DNA of 35,341 nucleotides from Sporodiniella umbellata (GCA_025677835.1 JAIXMR010000161.1:1-35341), one strand, 5' to 3'. Shown: positions 12,246 through 23,389, counted from the first letter of the stretch. The notes: generated by a model not told the origin, from the letters alone. Made by a program: numbers and translations.

Positions 12246-15003
12246 TCAATAGTCCATATTTTCCTGTTTGTTTCCGCTTTGTTGAGCCTGGGCATAGTAA
12301 AACTCAGACACTTGCTCGCTACCTGTAGCGTCTTCAGCATCTTTATCATCACGAACGCGAATAAAACGAGGGAAACGTAGGGAAATGCCTTTAGCCTCGT
12401 CTACCTTACCTACAGCAGCCATGTAAGTAGGGCTTAGACTAAGATCTGCACACTTCACCTCCCAAACTTGGACGGGATCAAACCATATATCCGGTTTGGG
12501 AGGGTTTTCTCCTAAACAATAATATGTGTTTGGCTTAGGAACCACATGGTCTTTTAAAGTGTTGTAAAACAATTGAAGATTTTCATCAGAAAACCCGGTT
12601 CCGATTTTACAAATAGTCTGATATTGTTCGGATTCCGCATCATAACAGGCTAACAAAAATGCGCCATAAACAGAAGTACGTTTACCTCGACCATGGTAGG
12701 CACCTATTACAACCAAGTCCATAGAGTCTCCTAGACCGTTTAGATAGTCTTTCTTCACTTTCAGCCAGTTACGAGATCTTTTAGAAGGCTCATATGTTGC
12801 TTCTTTACTACCATAGGATTTAACCATCAGTCCTTCGCAATTGCTGTTGACTGAAACGTCCAAGAAAGTTTGGATATCCTCAATGTTATTAGACTCCATT
12901 GATTTGGCAAAGTAAAACTCATTCTCTGTTTCCATAAACGCCTCTTTAAGTTTTTCGCGGCGAGACTCTAAAGATTCTTGTAGTAGTGACTATACGATTT
13001 TAGTCAATATACATATTACTTCTAAAAAAAAAGACTTTACTTTTCCATTCAAATATAGGCAGTCAAATGCGTATATAGCTACTTGTACTTTGATATCTTC
13101 TTCCTTTACATCTTTGCGCTTACGAGTACTAAGTACTTGGAAAGGCAAAATCTTTTTGGCTTCTTTATCCCAGGCGACAGCTTCGCAGTCCAAAATAAAC
13201 GATTCTGTGGTCGGCTTTAACCACTAGATCATTTTTTTTTTTTTAAAAAAAAAAGATTAACGACAGCCTAATGGACATATACTTTATACTTACTTTCTGA
13301 ATAGCATTCATAACGTCAGGATATCGGCCAGACATGTTTTCTGAATTGCGACTGTAAACGTTAATGGTTCCATTAGACAGTTTGTGTATCTAAAAGCGTT
13401 GGCTTTCTTGTTTATTAACATGAGTTGTACCTGAGCTCTTTCTCCATCATATTTAAATTCGCAAGTGAACGTTTGGTTTTCAAATCGATCTAGAACATCT
13501 GTCAAACTTTTTGTTGGGTGCGCTAACATCGGCTTTAAAGGCACACCAGGGTGCATAGAGCAGTGCCCTAATAGTTCCTCAAAAGGATACTTTAACAGTG
13601 TCGGTATAATATCGTCGTAGCAGGGTAGCTGGCTATACATAAATTAAAAACCTTGTTTTTAAAATTTATTCTTACTTGTAAACGTATTTGAGTGTTTCTA
13701 CAGCATGTGTCAACTTTTCCTCTTTTTTTGCAACCGCAATATCCATATCCTCCAATTTGCTTAACAAAGCTGCTTGCGCTAGTGCAGAAATGACAGTCTG
13801 CTCAGCTAAGCCAATTCTCAACTTTCCTTCTAGCTGTCGAATGATATACTTTGCTTCATTTTGTTGACAAGCAACTAACAGGCTCTTTATCTTGCCGACC
13901 TTTTTAGCTTGTGCCTATGTTTGGACTTAATTCATTTTTTCTTTTTCTTGCTCAAGACTTACTGAGTTTCCACTGATTTTAGCCACCTCCTTAAGAACTT
14001 TAAAGACATGAGAAACAGTCAGAGGTTTCGGTTGGCTTAGAGTTCTTTGAGATCCTTTACTGTCCTTATAAGAGAGTTAGCACAAACACTTTATGTGAAG
14101 CCCAAATAGATGTACCTTTGCAATGGTACCCAAATCTCCGCTTTTTATGTAGTTTATCTTGATTTGCTTTACACTCCTTCCTGTAGATTCTGCGATTGCT
14201 TTGATCAGTAAAGATTCGCCAATACCCAGTTCAAGACCCTCATAATCAGGACAAAGCTAGCAGAAATTTAGCGGTCAGGTCTCTAGCTTTTTTTTTATAC
14301 CTTATTAATAGACATATATACTGTACTAAGTAGCTCTTCTTTGTTGTTTTTTATAACACTGCTGAACAAAGATACCATATGCTCTGTAATTTCTAGTCTT
14401 TTTGTAGTATTTTCACACTTCTCAAATGTATTACACAAAGTCGCATAGGTAATACTATAAAAAAAAAATAAGAAAAGATTGGAGTCTGACCAAACTTTAC
14501 GGTGATCCTTTTTTCGTAACAACGTCTGTCAGATTTTTGCCTTCAGCACTACATATTCGAACACAGTTTAGTCATTTTTTAGTTTTGGCTTTTGGCTTAC
14601 ATTGCATGAATAGCTGCTTCTGTTGCTTCTTGCTCTTGCTTTGCTTGGTTTTCTTCAACTTTGGCTTGTTGAATTTCAAGATCAACAGTTTCGCTGACAG
14701 TCTTTTCATCCAAAAGATCCTTATTCATAGTGTTTGTATCTTTATTATCCAATTTTTTTTCTCCAAGTATGCTCGTCTTTTTTGTTTCAGCTTTTGGTTT
14801 TTTTACATCCTTACTATATGATCCCTCATCCTCTGATGTTGTTTCTCTTTTTCGCTTACGATCTTCTACTGCAACCTTACTCCTTTTTGATCCGTCTTTG
14901 GAAAAATAAGCACTGTGCAATGTTAGTTGCTTGAGTTCGTTGCGGTTTTCGTTCTTTCTTATTTGAGGAATTACTTTATGTTCAATTGCTTTTTACAGCT
15001 CAT
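12246..15003 (-). CDS. CDC9: DNA ligase I (replicative, ATP-dependent)
   Basis: Joins Okazaki fragments and seals repair nicks in the nucleus. Eleven exons: 15003-14975, 14912-14601, 14548-14501, 14454-14301, 14256-14116, 14064-13963, 13914-13676, 13632-13431, 13389-13294, 13223-13041 and 12989-12246; 749 aa. The start at 15003 was deduced by splicing: exon 1 plus the first codons of exon 2 form a PIP box, QLNINAYF (residues 6-13), the expected PCNA-binding motif at the extreme N-terminus. Next come a Lys/Glu-rich disordered region, a DNA-binding domain ([45 protein letters not shown]), and the nucleotidyltransferase domain with [11 protein letters not shown] (AMP-accepting Lys near 402), [33 protein letters not shown] and WLKVKKDYL. 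The OB-fold carries [29 protein letters not shown] and [13 protein letters not shown]. Length fits fungal Cdc9. The BUB3 stop lies 68 nt upstream on the same strand. Confidence 0.95.
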
Positions 15004-15013
15004 TGTTAAAAGA

Positions 15014-15019
15014 ACGCGT
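15014..15019. promoter_or_regulatory. possible MCB element (ACGCGT) upstream of CDC9
   Basis: A palindromic ACGCGT lies 11 nt 5' of the deduced CDC9 ATG on the minus strand. Yeast CDC9 is a classical MBF target regulated through MluI cell-cycle boxes. Function here is inferred: the motif is only 6 bp, and it is so close to the ATG that it may lie in the 5' leader. Another ACGCGT occurs by chance inside BUB3 coding sequence (about 16114-16119). Confidence 0.35.
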
Positions 15020-15071
15020 GTAAAAAGTAAAAAAAAAAAAAAAGAGAAAATGACACTGCAAATGTGACTAT

Positions 15072-16302
15072 TTATTGAATTTTACGAGGTCTTACTTCAC
15101 TATCTTGCAATTGTCTAACAAAGATTGTCTCTGGAGCATGATCCCTTTCACCTTCGTCAAAGGTATAGCTACTTGCAACAGCCATAACAGATCCATCGTG
15201 GCTAAATGCAATACTAGCAATTTCGTCTGGGTATCCTGTAAACTGCTTTACACGCTTTCTATGCACACCATCCCAAATATTGACAATACAATCTGAACCG
15301 CCTGAAGCAAATGTGCCATATCTAAGATTCACACAATGGATTAATTAGCACATAAAATTGACGAGAAAGCTTGTTTCTTTTTTCTGTTTGTACTTTGGAT
15401 GAAAGGCGAGTGTATTGACTGGATAAACAACCTCTGTATCATTCATTGTTTGACGATGCAGTTTGAAAGCGTATTTTTTATCTTGACTAGCAGGATCAAA
15501 AAATTCAAGAGCAACGCGGCCTTCAATAGAAGAGCATGCAAACCCTTCAGCTTGGGGCATCAATCGAATACATTTTAACATGTATTTAAGTGTGGTGTTT
15601 CGTATTTGGCTAGGCTGACTCATGTTTCTAATATCATAGATATGAATACACTTTTCTGCCATAGCTAAAGCTAAAGTATTGTTTAATAAATCCATACTGA
15701 ATGCCTTATGCGGTAAATCAACATTATGTTGTAAGGTTGAAGATCGAGGATCCCACACTTTTAAAGTCGAATCCCAAGAGGCACTGTATACACTATCTAC
15801 ACAAAAGATCAGCATGATTAGAACCTGAAGCGAGCCCGTCTCTTTTATCTTTACTTGTTTCTGAGCTCCAGCAAACGCAACGAACCCCGTTAGCATGCTC
15901 CCCAATTGTTGTTTTTGTTTGTGTAGTTAGATCGTACCTAAAGTTCGGTAAGCAATCGTTTATAAAGAGGAAAAAAAAAAAAAAAAACAGGAATGTAGTC
16001 TAATTGTAATTACATGTTAACTTTTCTGTCAAGACCCCCACTAAAAGCGGCTGTATTTGGCCCAAAGCAACAATCTAACAATGGTGATTCGGTTTGGATT
16101 TTTAAAGATAGTTGACGCGTGTTTGTATTGTATAGCCGTAACGTCTACAAATGGTTTGTTTAATTTTGTTTGGTCTCAGCCTTGGTTATTTTACTTTGTC
16201 CCAAGAAGACACCAAGAGGTTTTTTGAATCGTCAGGACTAAAGGTTATGTTGGTTATTCCATCTTGAGGAGGATTGCTTAGTTGATATTGTGTATCGGTC
16301 AT
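15072..16302 (-). CDS. BUB3: Bub3 spindle-assembly checkpoint WD40 protein
   Basis: Seven-bladed WD40 protein that brings Bub1/BubR1 to kinetochores and takes part in the mitotic checkpoint complex. Five exons: 16302-16195, 16144-16014, 15937-15855, 15796-15394 and 15321-15072; 324 aa, the family length. It starts MTDTQYQLSNPPQDGITNI. Landmarks are LLVSSWDKTLRLYN, AFSGGLDRKV, SASWDSTLKVWDPR, IHIYDIRN, the diagnostic SSIEGRVALEFFDP, KKYAFKLHRQ, YPVNTLAFHPKYGTFASGG, VNIWDG, IASIAFSHDG and the C-terminal AVASSYTFDEG...IFVRQ block. The C-terminal part separates it from the paralogue Rae1. The frame across the third intron is fixed by ET-NSVYSASWD. It shares a 177-bp divergent promoter with QCR6. 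Confidence 0.95.
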
Positions 16303-16479
16303 GTCAGAGTTTGGACGAAAAAAACTTGTCATACTCTCCTCCTACCATTTCTTTCCGATGTAGAGGCGGAATTTAGAATAGTGTTGCGTCACAATCCGCC
16401 AGGGTAAAATAAAAAAATTTGACTTTTTTTTTCTTCCACATTACATTTGTCCCACTAAATCTCCCCTCACTCTTTCCAA
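16303..16479. promoter_or_regulatory. compact BUB3/QCR6 divergent promoter with an inverted GGCGGA/TCCGCC site
   Basis: Only 177 bases separate the two start codons. Inside lies a perfect inverted repeat, GGCGGA at 16365-16370 and TCCGCC at 16395-16400, embracing the near-palindrome TTGCGTCACAA (about 16384-16394). Inverted CGG half-sites are the usual target form of Zn2Cys6 factors, and TGACGCAA resembles bZIP/ATF-type sites; both assignments are inference. T-rich tracts flank the QCR6 start. Confidence 0.45.
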
Positions 16480-16974
16480 ATGGGCCTTTCTGAATTCTTT
16501 TCTAGCTTTGTTCCTACCGTCTATGCTGACGAAGAACCTGTAGAGGAAGTTGAAAAAACCGAAGAAGCTGAAGAAGTCGAAGAAGAAGAAGAGGAAGAAG
16601 AAGAGCCTGAGGATCCCAAGGAAGCTATTATGGAAGGTATAGTCACCTAGGCAACCTACGTACTTGAACTCGAACTAAGTTTGCTCTTTTTAAACTGTAA
16701 AAACAGCTTGTACTGAAGAATGCTCTGGTTTGAAAAAGCACCTCGATGAATGCAACGAACGTGTTGAAAATGGCTCTCAAGAAAACTGTAAGTTGTACCT
16801 AATGCTTTTTGATAGCAAACTATTTATGATTTTCTTTGACAGGTGTCGAGGAATTTTTCCACTTTATGCACTGTGCTGATGAATGTGTAAGCATAGACAA
16901 CAAAGATTAATCGTATCTTTACTTACTCTTTGATCCCTTAGGCTGCCCCCAAGATTTTCGCTGCTACAAAATAA
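16480..16974 (+). CDS. QCR6: cytochrome bc1 complex hinge subunit (subunit 6)
   Basis: Acidic hinge protein of respiratory complex III that contacts cytochrome c1 in the intermembrane space. Four exons: 16480-16636, 16707-16787, 16843-16886 and 16942-16974; 104 aa. The start MGLSEFFSSFVPTVYADEE opens a short hydrophobic/targeting segment. A long Glu-rich run follows, then the conserved cysteine pattern of the hinge family (CTEECSGLKKHLDEC, ENCVEEFFHFMHCADEC), which forms disulfide-bonded helical hairpins, and a short tail APKIFAATK. Two of the four exons are under 50 nt. The gene was found by splicing short frames rather than by a long ORF; family assignment is secure from the Cys spacing and acidic stretch. 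Confidence 0.93.
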
Positions 16975-18431
16975 AGATATTATGTAAATCGCAACTTCAT
17001 TACTTTGTAGATTTTATTAAAACAACAAAAAAAAAAAAACAATACGCTTTGGTAACATCATGTCAAAATGTCGGAGTTTGGGCCGACTGTTGAATGTATT
17101 CTATACAATACCTGCAAAATCGATGCCGTATAATTATGTATAGCATGTATTGTAAAATACGACATTGATTCTGGAAATACTGTATTAGAGTAGTTTTCTG
17201 ATAATGATTGGAATCAGGGGTATTTGTTGTAAGACAAAAATAATAAGTAGAAGTGACATTGGCCTCAGGGCTCGTTAAAAAAGTTACCTACACCACTTAT
17301 TTGCAGTAAGCCAATATTTTCTTATTTAAAAGTCAAGCTAGAAGCCACGACAAATACTTTTTTGGTTGTTACTAAAAGGAGCTAAACTTTGAAATAAGAT
17401 CTAGACCAGTCTTTTTTGATAAAAAATCACAGAAATTTTTAATAATGCCAAAACATAGCTATCCTCACACTATTTCTTTCCTCTGAACACAGTCTCGCTT
17501 AAAAAATAGGTGAGCCATCAACCCCTATGTGGACTCAATTACTTAATTTGTTTTCAATCCAAAAACTACGTATACACCAACAACTCGATCTTTAATTGAC
17601 AATATTTAGCCTGATGCCTTTCAGCTAACCCATTGGTGTATACAGAATGTTGCCAAGATATATTTTGTGTTTAGTAACGTAAAGTGTGTTTTGAAGTCAG
17701 AGAGTTATTAAAAAAGACGACAATAACTTTTTTTTGGTCTGGCTACTCCAATTACTATATACTTGGACATATATGTACATAACTTCAACTGAGTGTACAC
17801 AGTAGTGTTTCGCTTTGTTGCTGTTTTAACGAAACTCGAAAGCTAATTCGATTAAAACCAATTCTCCATCGTTGTCTAAGCGAATATAAGAGTCAGCTGT
17901 GTCAAAAAGTTTTTACATAAATATGTATGGAAGCAATCAAAATACACAGCGAAAGCCCATGAACTTCGTGTTTTGTTACTAACTAAAATTGTTGGCTGAA
18001 GTGCAGTACTTTGAGTTTGTGAAAAAAAAAGTTTAGTTTTTTTTTTTTTTTTTTTTTTTTGGATTTTTGAGTATAGATTAAAATAGATATTTTATACAAA
18101 AACTGATAACCTTTGTAGTTGATCGTAGACTCCTTGTTCAGCAGCATGACTCAAACTCCTCGACAATCCTCATCTGCTTAGAAATACCGAGTTACTACTG
18201 CAAAGAAAGCACACTAAGGATACACTATCAGGCTTGTACATACAAATTCTATACGATGCACCTGAGACTTCCCCTTTACTAAGCCAAAAGAATAAAGAGG
18301 CGCCTAATCAGGTTTATTGTTTTGAGACCGTTTTGGATTCCTTGAATTTTTTCTGGAGTTTAATTTTAAGCTAAAAACTCTAAAACACAACTCTACCCTT
18401 TCGCTTTATTTTTTCAAGAAAAAAAAGAGCT
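16975..18431. other. 1.46-kb non-coding stretch between QCR6 and GRH1
   Basis: No gene was found. It contains an imperfect fold-back repeat at 17067-17166 (listed separately) and a run of about 23 T near 18038-18060. The rest is AT-rich sequence without coding-like frames or recognisable RNA genes. Confidence 0.5.
17067..17166. repeat. imperfect 100-bp fold-back repeat
   Basis: Outer arms AATGTCG (17067-17073) and CGACATT (17160-17166) are perfect inverted copies. Inner arms TACAATACCTGC (17104-17115) and GCATGTATTGTA (17143-17154) match at 11 of 12 positions when inverted. The left side carries about 25 extra bases between outer and inner arms, so the hairpin would be bulged. It may be a degraded small inverted-repeat element or a structured RNA; nothing decides between these. 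Confidence 0.4.
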
Positions 18432-19265
18432 ATGGGAGGAGCACAAAGTTCTGAACAAGAACAATATGGTTTTCATGTGCTAAAAGTACGACTACAAGTT
18501 TTCAAATACAATATTAAAAAAACATGTTTAGATTAAAGAGAATTCACCTGCATTCCATGCTGGTATTGAGCAATTTTTCGACTACATTGTCAGTATCAAC
18601 AACATTCCGCTTGTAAATATGCGTTCTTCTCATGCGTTCATATATTAACTTAAGCCATAGGAAAATGGAGACAGCCAAGTGTTACTTAAGGAATTACAAG
18701 CTAATGAAGATAAACCAGTGCCTATAGGCATCTATTCATCCAAACAACGAACTTTTAGAGACATCAGTTTGACTCCAAATAAAAACTGGGCATCTGACCC
18801 TCAAGAGAGGAGCCTAATAGGTTTGCAGATGCTTAGTTTTCACCTGATTCTAATATTTTTAGGATGCTCAATTAGATTCTGCTCATTTGAAAAAGCTGGA
18901 GAAAACGTCTGGCATGTACTAGACGTTTTGCCCAATTCCCCAGCTGAAATGGCCGGAATTATGCAGCATACAGACTATATTATAGGCAGTCCACACATGA
19001 CTTTGAGACAAGAAGATGACTTTTATACTCTAGTAGAAGAGCATTTGGGTAAACCGCTAAGACTTTATCTTTACAATTCAGAGTGGGATAGTTGTCGAGA
19101 GGTAATATTCTTTCGAATACCAAGAATTTATTTACAGTTTAGTGTATTATTATACCCAATCATGAATGGGGAGGAGATGGGTCTTTAGGCTGCGATGTAG
19201 GTTATGGACTACTGCATAGAATACCTAGCAAACAAGAGCCTGCCAATGAAATAGAAGAAGAATAA
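18432..19265 (+). CDS. GRH1: GRASP-family Golgi/unconventional-secretion protein (Grh1-like)
   Basis: Peripheral Golgi/COPII-vesicle protein; in fungi Grh1 acts at ER exit sites and in unconventional secretion. Five exons: 18432-18485, 18532-18612, 18661-18820, 18863-19101 and 19143-19265; 218 aa. Gly2 in MGGAQSSE fits an N-myristoylation signal as in animal GRASPs. Two tandem GRASP PDZ-like domains are seen: [33 protein letters not shown], then [53 protein letters not shown] and [16 protein letters not shown]. The protein ends about 15 residues after the second PDZ, so the long C-terminal Ser/Pro-rich region of metazoan GRASPs and the coiled tail of yeast Grh1 are absent. The third intron (18821-18862, 42 nt) is a multiple of three and free of stops. 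The NIPA gene starts 127 nt downstream. Confidence 0.93.
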
Positions 19266-19392
19266 AAACTCCGAGTTTTTCCTTTCTGAGCTTCTGCATT
19301 AACTTTTATTTCTCAGAAAGATATAATTCTTTTTCTTTTACTTTTATTCTTCTTTTTAAAAAAAAAATAACGACAATAACATAAATATAACA

Positions 19393-20527
19393 ATGCTGTA
19401 CCCAAGTCAATTTTGGACGGGTATTTCTATTTCCATCTTTACGAATCTTGTTCAGTCTTTCGCACTTGCTTTTCAGCGCAAATCCCATTTAAATCAAAAG
19501 AGCCGACTATGGATGACAAGCTTTTGTATTTACTTATCGGCTAACCTGATTGGTTCAGTTTTTACAATTGGTTACCTCCCTATCGTAATTCTTGCACCCA
19601 TTGGAGCCCTATCTCTTGTATTTAATGCTATTGCAGCTTACTGTGTCTTAGGGGACCCCTTTGACGGACGGAAGATTGGGGGCACAATCATGATTGTGTT
19701 TGGTACCCTTTTACTAGGACTGTTTGGTGTTGTGACAGAACCAGAGCACGATATCAATGACCTCTTAAGGCTTTACAAGAAACCAGCATTTATCGCCTAT
19801 TTTTCCACCTTAGAATGTATTGTTGTAGCGGGAGCACTAGTCACCCACTACTGTGAACACCTTGTTTATCAAATAGAATCTGGTACAATACCTCCTAGTC
19901 GGAAATGGATGGGTAGATTGTCACTTGAAGAATTCAAGAAATATATAGGCATCAGGTTTACGCTTAAACGATACATCTGAAAGTGATATTAATACCATGT
20001 TTTTTTTCTATATAGCTTTGGTGTTTTGGCAGGCAATGTGAGTAGCCAAAGCATGCTGTTTGCAAAAAGCGGTATGGAATTGATATTGCTGACATTTTTC
20101 TCAAACGAGAATCAATTGAATCATGTGCTCACCTATATACTGCTTGTCATGATGGTTTTAACAGCTGTGTTGCAGGTAAAATAACAGTAGCTTGACGATC
20201 GCTAACACCAAAAAGCTTTTTTATTTAAACAAAGGATTGAAAATGTGCAACACAGTGATTATGATTCCTATTTCATCTTGTGTATTTAATGTGTCATGCT
20301 TGTTCAATGGTCTTGTCTATTACGATCAGTGGGATAGATTCGCCTGGTATCAACTTTTACTGACCATGGTTGGTGTATCTATCACTATCGGAGGTGTCCT
20401 TTTCATTTCTTGGAGAGTGTCATCTGTTAACTTGGTAGAAGAAGTCATCGATGATGAAATAATTGCCGAAGTTACAAAGCCTAACGAAACCACTCGACTC
20501 TTAGACAATAGAAACCATTATAATTAA
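19393..20527 (+). CDS. NIPA-type magnesium transporter (DUF803 membrane protein)
   Basis: Polytopic membrane protein of the NIPA/DUF803 family (drug/metabolite-transporter-like fold); animal members carry Mg2+. Three exons: 19393-19955, 20016-20175 and 20216-20527; 344 aa, near the family size. About nine hydrophobic segments are visible: the N-terminus (SQFWTGISISIFTNLVQSFA), WMTSFCIYLSANLIGSV, the conserved PIVILAPIGALSLVFNAI, IGGTIMIVFGTLLLGLFG, a segment near IAYFSTLECIVVAGAL, GVLAGNVSSQSMLFAKSG, YLNKGLKMCNTVIMIPIS, CLFNGLVYYDQW and LLLTMVGVSITIGGVLFIS. The C-terminus is acidic and cytosolic (VEEVIDDEIIAEV). The exon 3 acceptor (AAG at 20213-20215) restores LYLNKGL, equivalent to the family YLNKAL/WLNKGL motif. 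The substrate is inferred from the family only. Confidence 0.9.
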
Positions 20528-22065
20528 TATGTAAATAGCCGTTTTGTACGAACAATAGCTTTTTTTAAAAGCAAAGCACCTCCTGTTTATGAGATGCTTT
20601 ATTTGGGCGCCGCTTAAGTGCATGTGCCTTTGACAAATATAGACAAATAAAATTCAACATATATGACCTAAAAAGCATAAACAAAGTGTATAATAGAGCA
20701 GACTAGCATAAAATTACAGCAAAGACGTTTAGAGTTGTCACATGAGCTTTTTTCTTTAGTACTGTTTCTCTGATGATCACTGTTACTATAGTCTTGGGAC
20801 TGCAACTCCTAGAAGCCAACTGATATTGGCATGACGTCAATTATCCTTAGCTGAGCTTTGAGGATTCAGAATCAGACGATATCAGATGATATATGATATG
20901 AAAGCATTACTCTTTTCGTACAGTAAGAAAAGCTGTTCCGTAACTAAAAGAAAATAAATGGCGTTTCCAAAACAACAAAAAAGAAATTCACCCTGGATAT
21001 TTAGAACCTTTGTTCTAATACAAGAGATGTGTCACTACAAATTTGACCAAACAGACCTAAGAACACCAGCGTTTTGGCTAAAAACAAGATTTTATTGCAA
21101 CAATGAGTAACTTATCGTTCATTAAGCTTTTTTGTGGTTTCAGCAGGTAATGAACTACATACTTCAACAGTTCTGTCACTCCATAATTTGTGTCGTACGG
21201 TTTTCCTTTTAGGACTACCTGAAGATGCTTAGTTTAATGAACCTGTAATTGTGATACTGCGTTTTTTTTTACTGGTATTATCTTGAGTACAATTAATGTT
21301 TCTGTTGCAAAATAAAACGTTCACGGTTTTGCGAGGGTTCACTGTTGTCGTAGCTCTTGAAGTCGATTTAAACCACCGTGTACGTCACTTCTACTTATTG
21401 GTATGACTAACATATATATATATATATATATAGTTGTCTGCAAGGCTTTTGCTATCTTGAGTGAAAATATCTGGATGCTTACAGTCCGTTAACCAAATAT
21501 CCCATCATCATACTCGTATATCTACATACTATAATTCTTCTGTGGTTCAAGCATTTTTTCATCGCAATCATAATTAGCGCACAGTTTCAAATACGTGCCA
21601 GTTTTATTTTTCTTTTGTCGTTTGATAGGGCTTGGTGTCATTTCTGTATAAAGCGTTGTACAAACCTTCGTCACTCCTCCTATTGTACAGTACTCTAGTT
21701 ATTAGTATTACAAACAAAAGCTTTTTAAGAATTTGGTCTAGATTTGGATTGTTTCAAGTAAGTCTAACAATGTTTTGGCAATGCAATTCAGACAGAACCG
21801 TGTTTGAAACTTTAATGGTGTAAAAAAACGTCTCCTTAGAATATTGACTTGAAACTTCGCGGTTTGTAAAATTATACAAAAGGCTTTAGTTTGTCAAAAA
21901 TAACTGCTTTATATAGCTGTTTCGATTAAATCAATTAAACTAAATCGTTCTAGAACAACTATAATAATAATAATAATAAAACAAAGTGCTCAGAAGCTAT
22001 AAAAGATGTATAAAGCCATAAAAAGGGGCAACTGTTTTACACTTTTTTTTAGTACAAGTGAAAAA
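20528..22065. other. 1.5-kb gene-poor stretch downstream of the NIPA gene
   Basis: AT-rich with no supportable gene. It contains an (AT)n tract at about 21414-21431, an (ATA)n-type tract at about 21960-21979, and a perfect TGACGTCA palindrome at 20832-20839 (bZIP/CRE-like, possibly chance). An open frame at 21632-21823 is low-complexity and unsupported. The stretch ends at the transposon relic. Confidence 0.5.
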
Positions 22066-22066
22066 A

Positions 22067-22098
22067 AATAGTTTAGGTCACTTTTTTCAAAAGTGTCG
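22067..22098 (+). repeat. left degenerate terminal inverted repeat of the transposon relic
   Basis: The first 16 bases match the inverted right end at 12 of 16 positions, including TCACT. After an A/T spacer both arms end in an identical GTGTCG. Spacing differs by one or two bases, as expected for an old element. Confidence 0.45.
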
Positions 22099-22223
22099 GG
22101 ACAAGGAAAAATGTCTTTGTTACCACAATTCAGTGATTTGCTTTGTTAGAATTGCACCAGAGGTTTTATTTTGGCTACTATTGTTCTTTTTTAGGTTCTC
22201 TTTTATTTTCTTTTAATTATAAC

Positions 22224-23301
22224 ATGAACGTCACTGATAGCGAAATAGTTTCTATTATATTCCAATCATATATGAATTAGGAAGAACCTGCAGGTACAAC
22301 AGTAAAAGAGAAACTAAAAAAAGAAAGAGGTCTATAGGAATAGGGCCCTAATGGGTACTTCAAAGCAAAGAGGTTCCTACGCAACTAAAAAAAAACCTAA
22401 AATTTTGAATCTAACTTGACACAAGGATTAAGTGGCATCAAAAGTTGGGTTGGCAAAGTCAACAGATATACCCAAACTCAAAAAATGGAACAAACTGACA
22501 AATAGCTCTAACCAGGGAGTTTTTCCTGAGACCATCAACAAAAAGGAGCACAAAGACCGAAAAGTTATTCTCAAAAATGTGCATACTGTGCTTATTTTTG
22601 ATCTACTAATTGGTGAGCCAACCTGACAGTAGAAGCTATCAGATTACTTCAAGATCAGTAGCAGTTCACATGAAAAACAAATATCATCTCACTTACGTAC
22701 ATATTGTGCCACAATAATTCGTAGGGGGCAGCGAAGAAACTATTGTTAAAAGATGAAGTCAACTCTTGGATTTTCCAAAAAATTAGATTTTTTAATGATT
22801 GCGTACCCCTTGACGAAGCTGGATTTAACAGGGATATGCATCACTCATATGGCTAGAGTGAAATAGAGACTCACTTTAAAATTAAAGTTGAAACAAAAAA
22901 TGGTATCGTCACCCTTTTGCGAAAGCAAATCATTACTTTAGCTGGGAAAAGGCAGCGATTAGATGACACTCCAGCTGCAAGGAACAACCAGCAATATTTT
23001 TTTGTATTTTGTAAAACAAGTCCTCATCACAATTGATAAAGTTGGTATGAGTTATATACATATATTGCTTGATAATACATCTATCCGTAAGTGCAACCTG
23101 ATTAAAAAATCGGGTAAAGCAGCGAGGGTATCAGCTTGTATCATATTCTCCATTTTTAAATCCTATAGAGGAGCTTTGATTAAAATTAAAAAGTGTTATA
23201 AATAATGGTCCGTCTTTATTCAGACAAAACTCTAAGATCAGTGAACGTATTCGTGACGCATCTGGCATATCAACCAGGAAAACTATTAGAGTTGATTAAG
23301 T
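22224..23301 (+). pseudogene. IS630/Tc1-type transposase pseudogene
   Basis: Homology is pieced from all three plus frames. The helix-turn-helix part includes EHKDRKVILKNVHTVLIFDL (about 22540-22600), then HMKNKYHLTYVHI in another frame (about 22666-22706). The catalytic core has PLDEAGFNRDMHHSYG followed by TAG where WS is expected (first catalytic Asp codon 22812-22814; TAG at 22854-22856). Next come HILLDNTSIRKC with the second Asp (codon 23071-23073) and LNPIEEL followed by TGA in place of Trp (third acidic residue in 23168-23173). Downstream SKISERIRDAS matches the usual C-terminal helix. The three catalytic codons lie in three different frames, so at least two frameshifts plus nonsense changes have accumulated. 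The start boundary is approximate, taken at an ATG at 22224. Confidence 0.7.
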
Positions 23302-23389
23302 CGTTTTTTGTTGTTCTGTAAAAGGTGTCTAGATTATGAAATAGGATTGTGAAAGCTGATATTATTTTTCGATTTAATAAAGAAAAAAG

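Noticed and set aside
20832..20839. TGACGTCA palindrome as a regulatory site
   Set aside because: It lies about 300 bp past the NIPA stop and nearly 3 kb from the next start; a single 8-mer there is probably chance.
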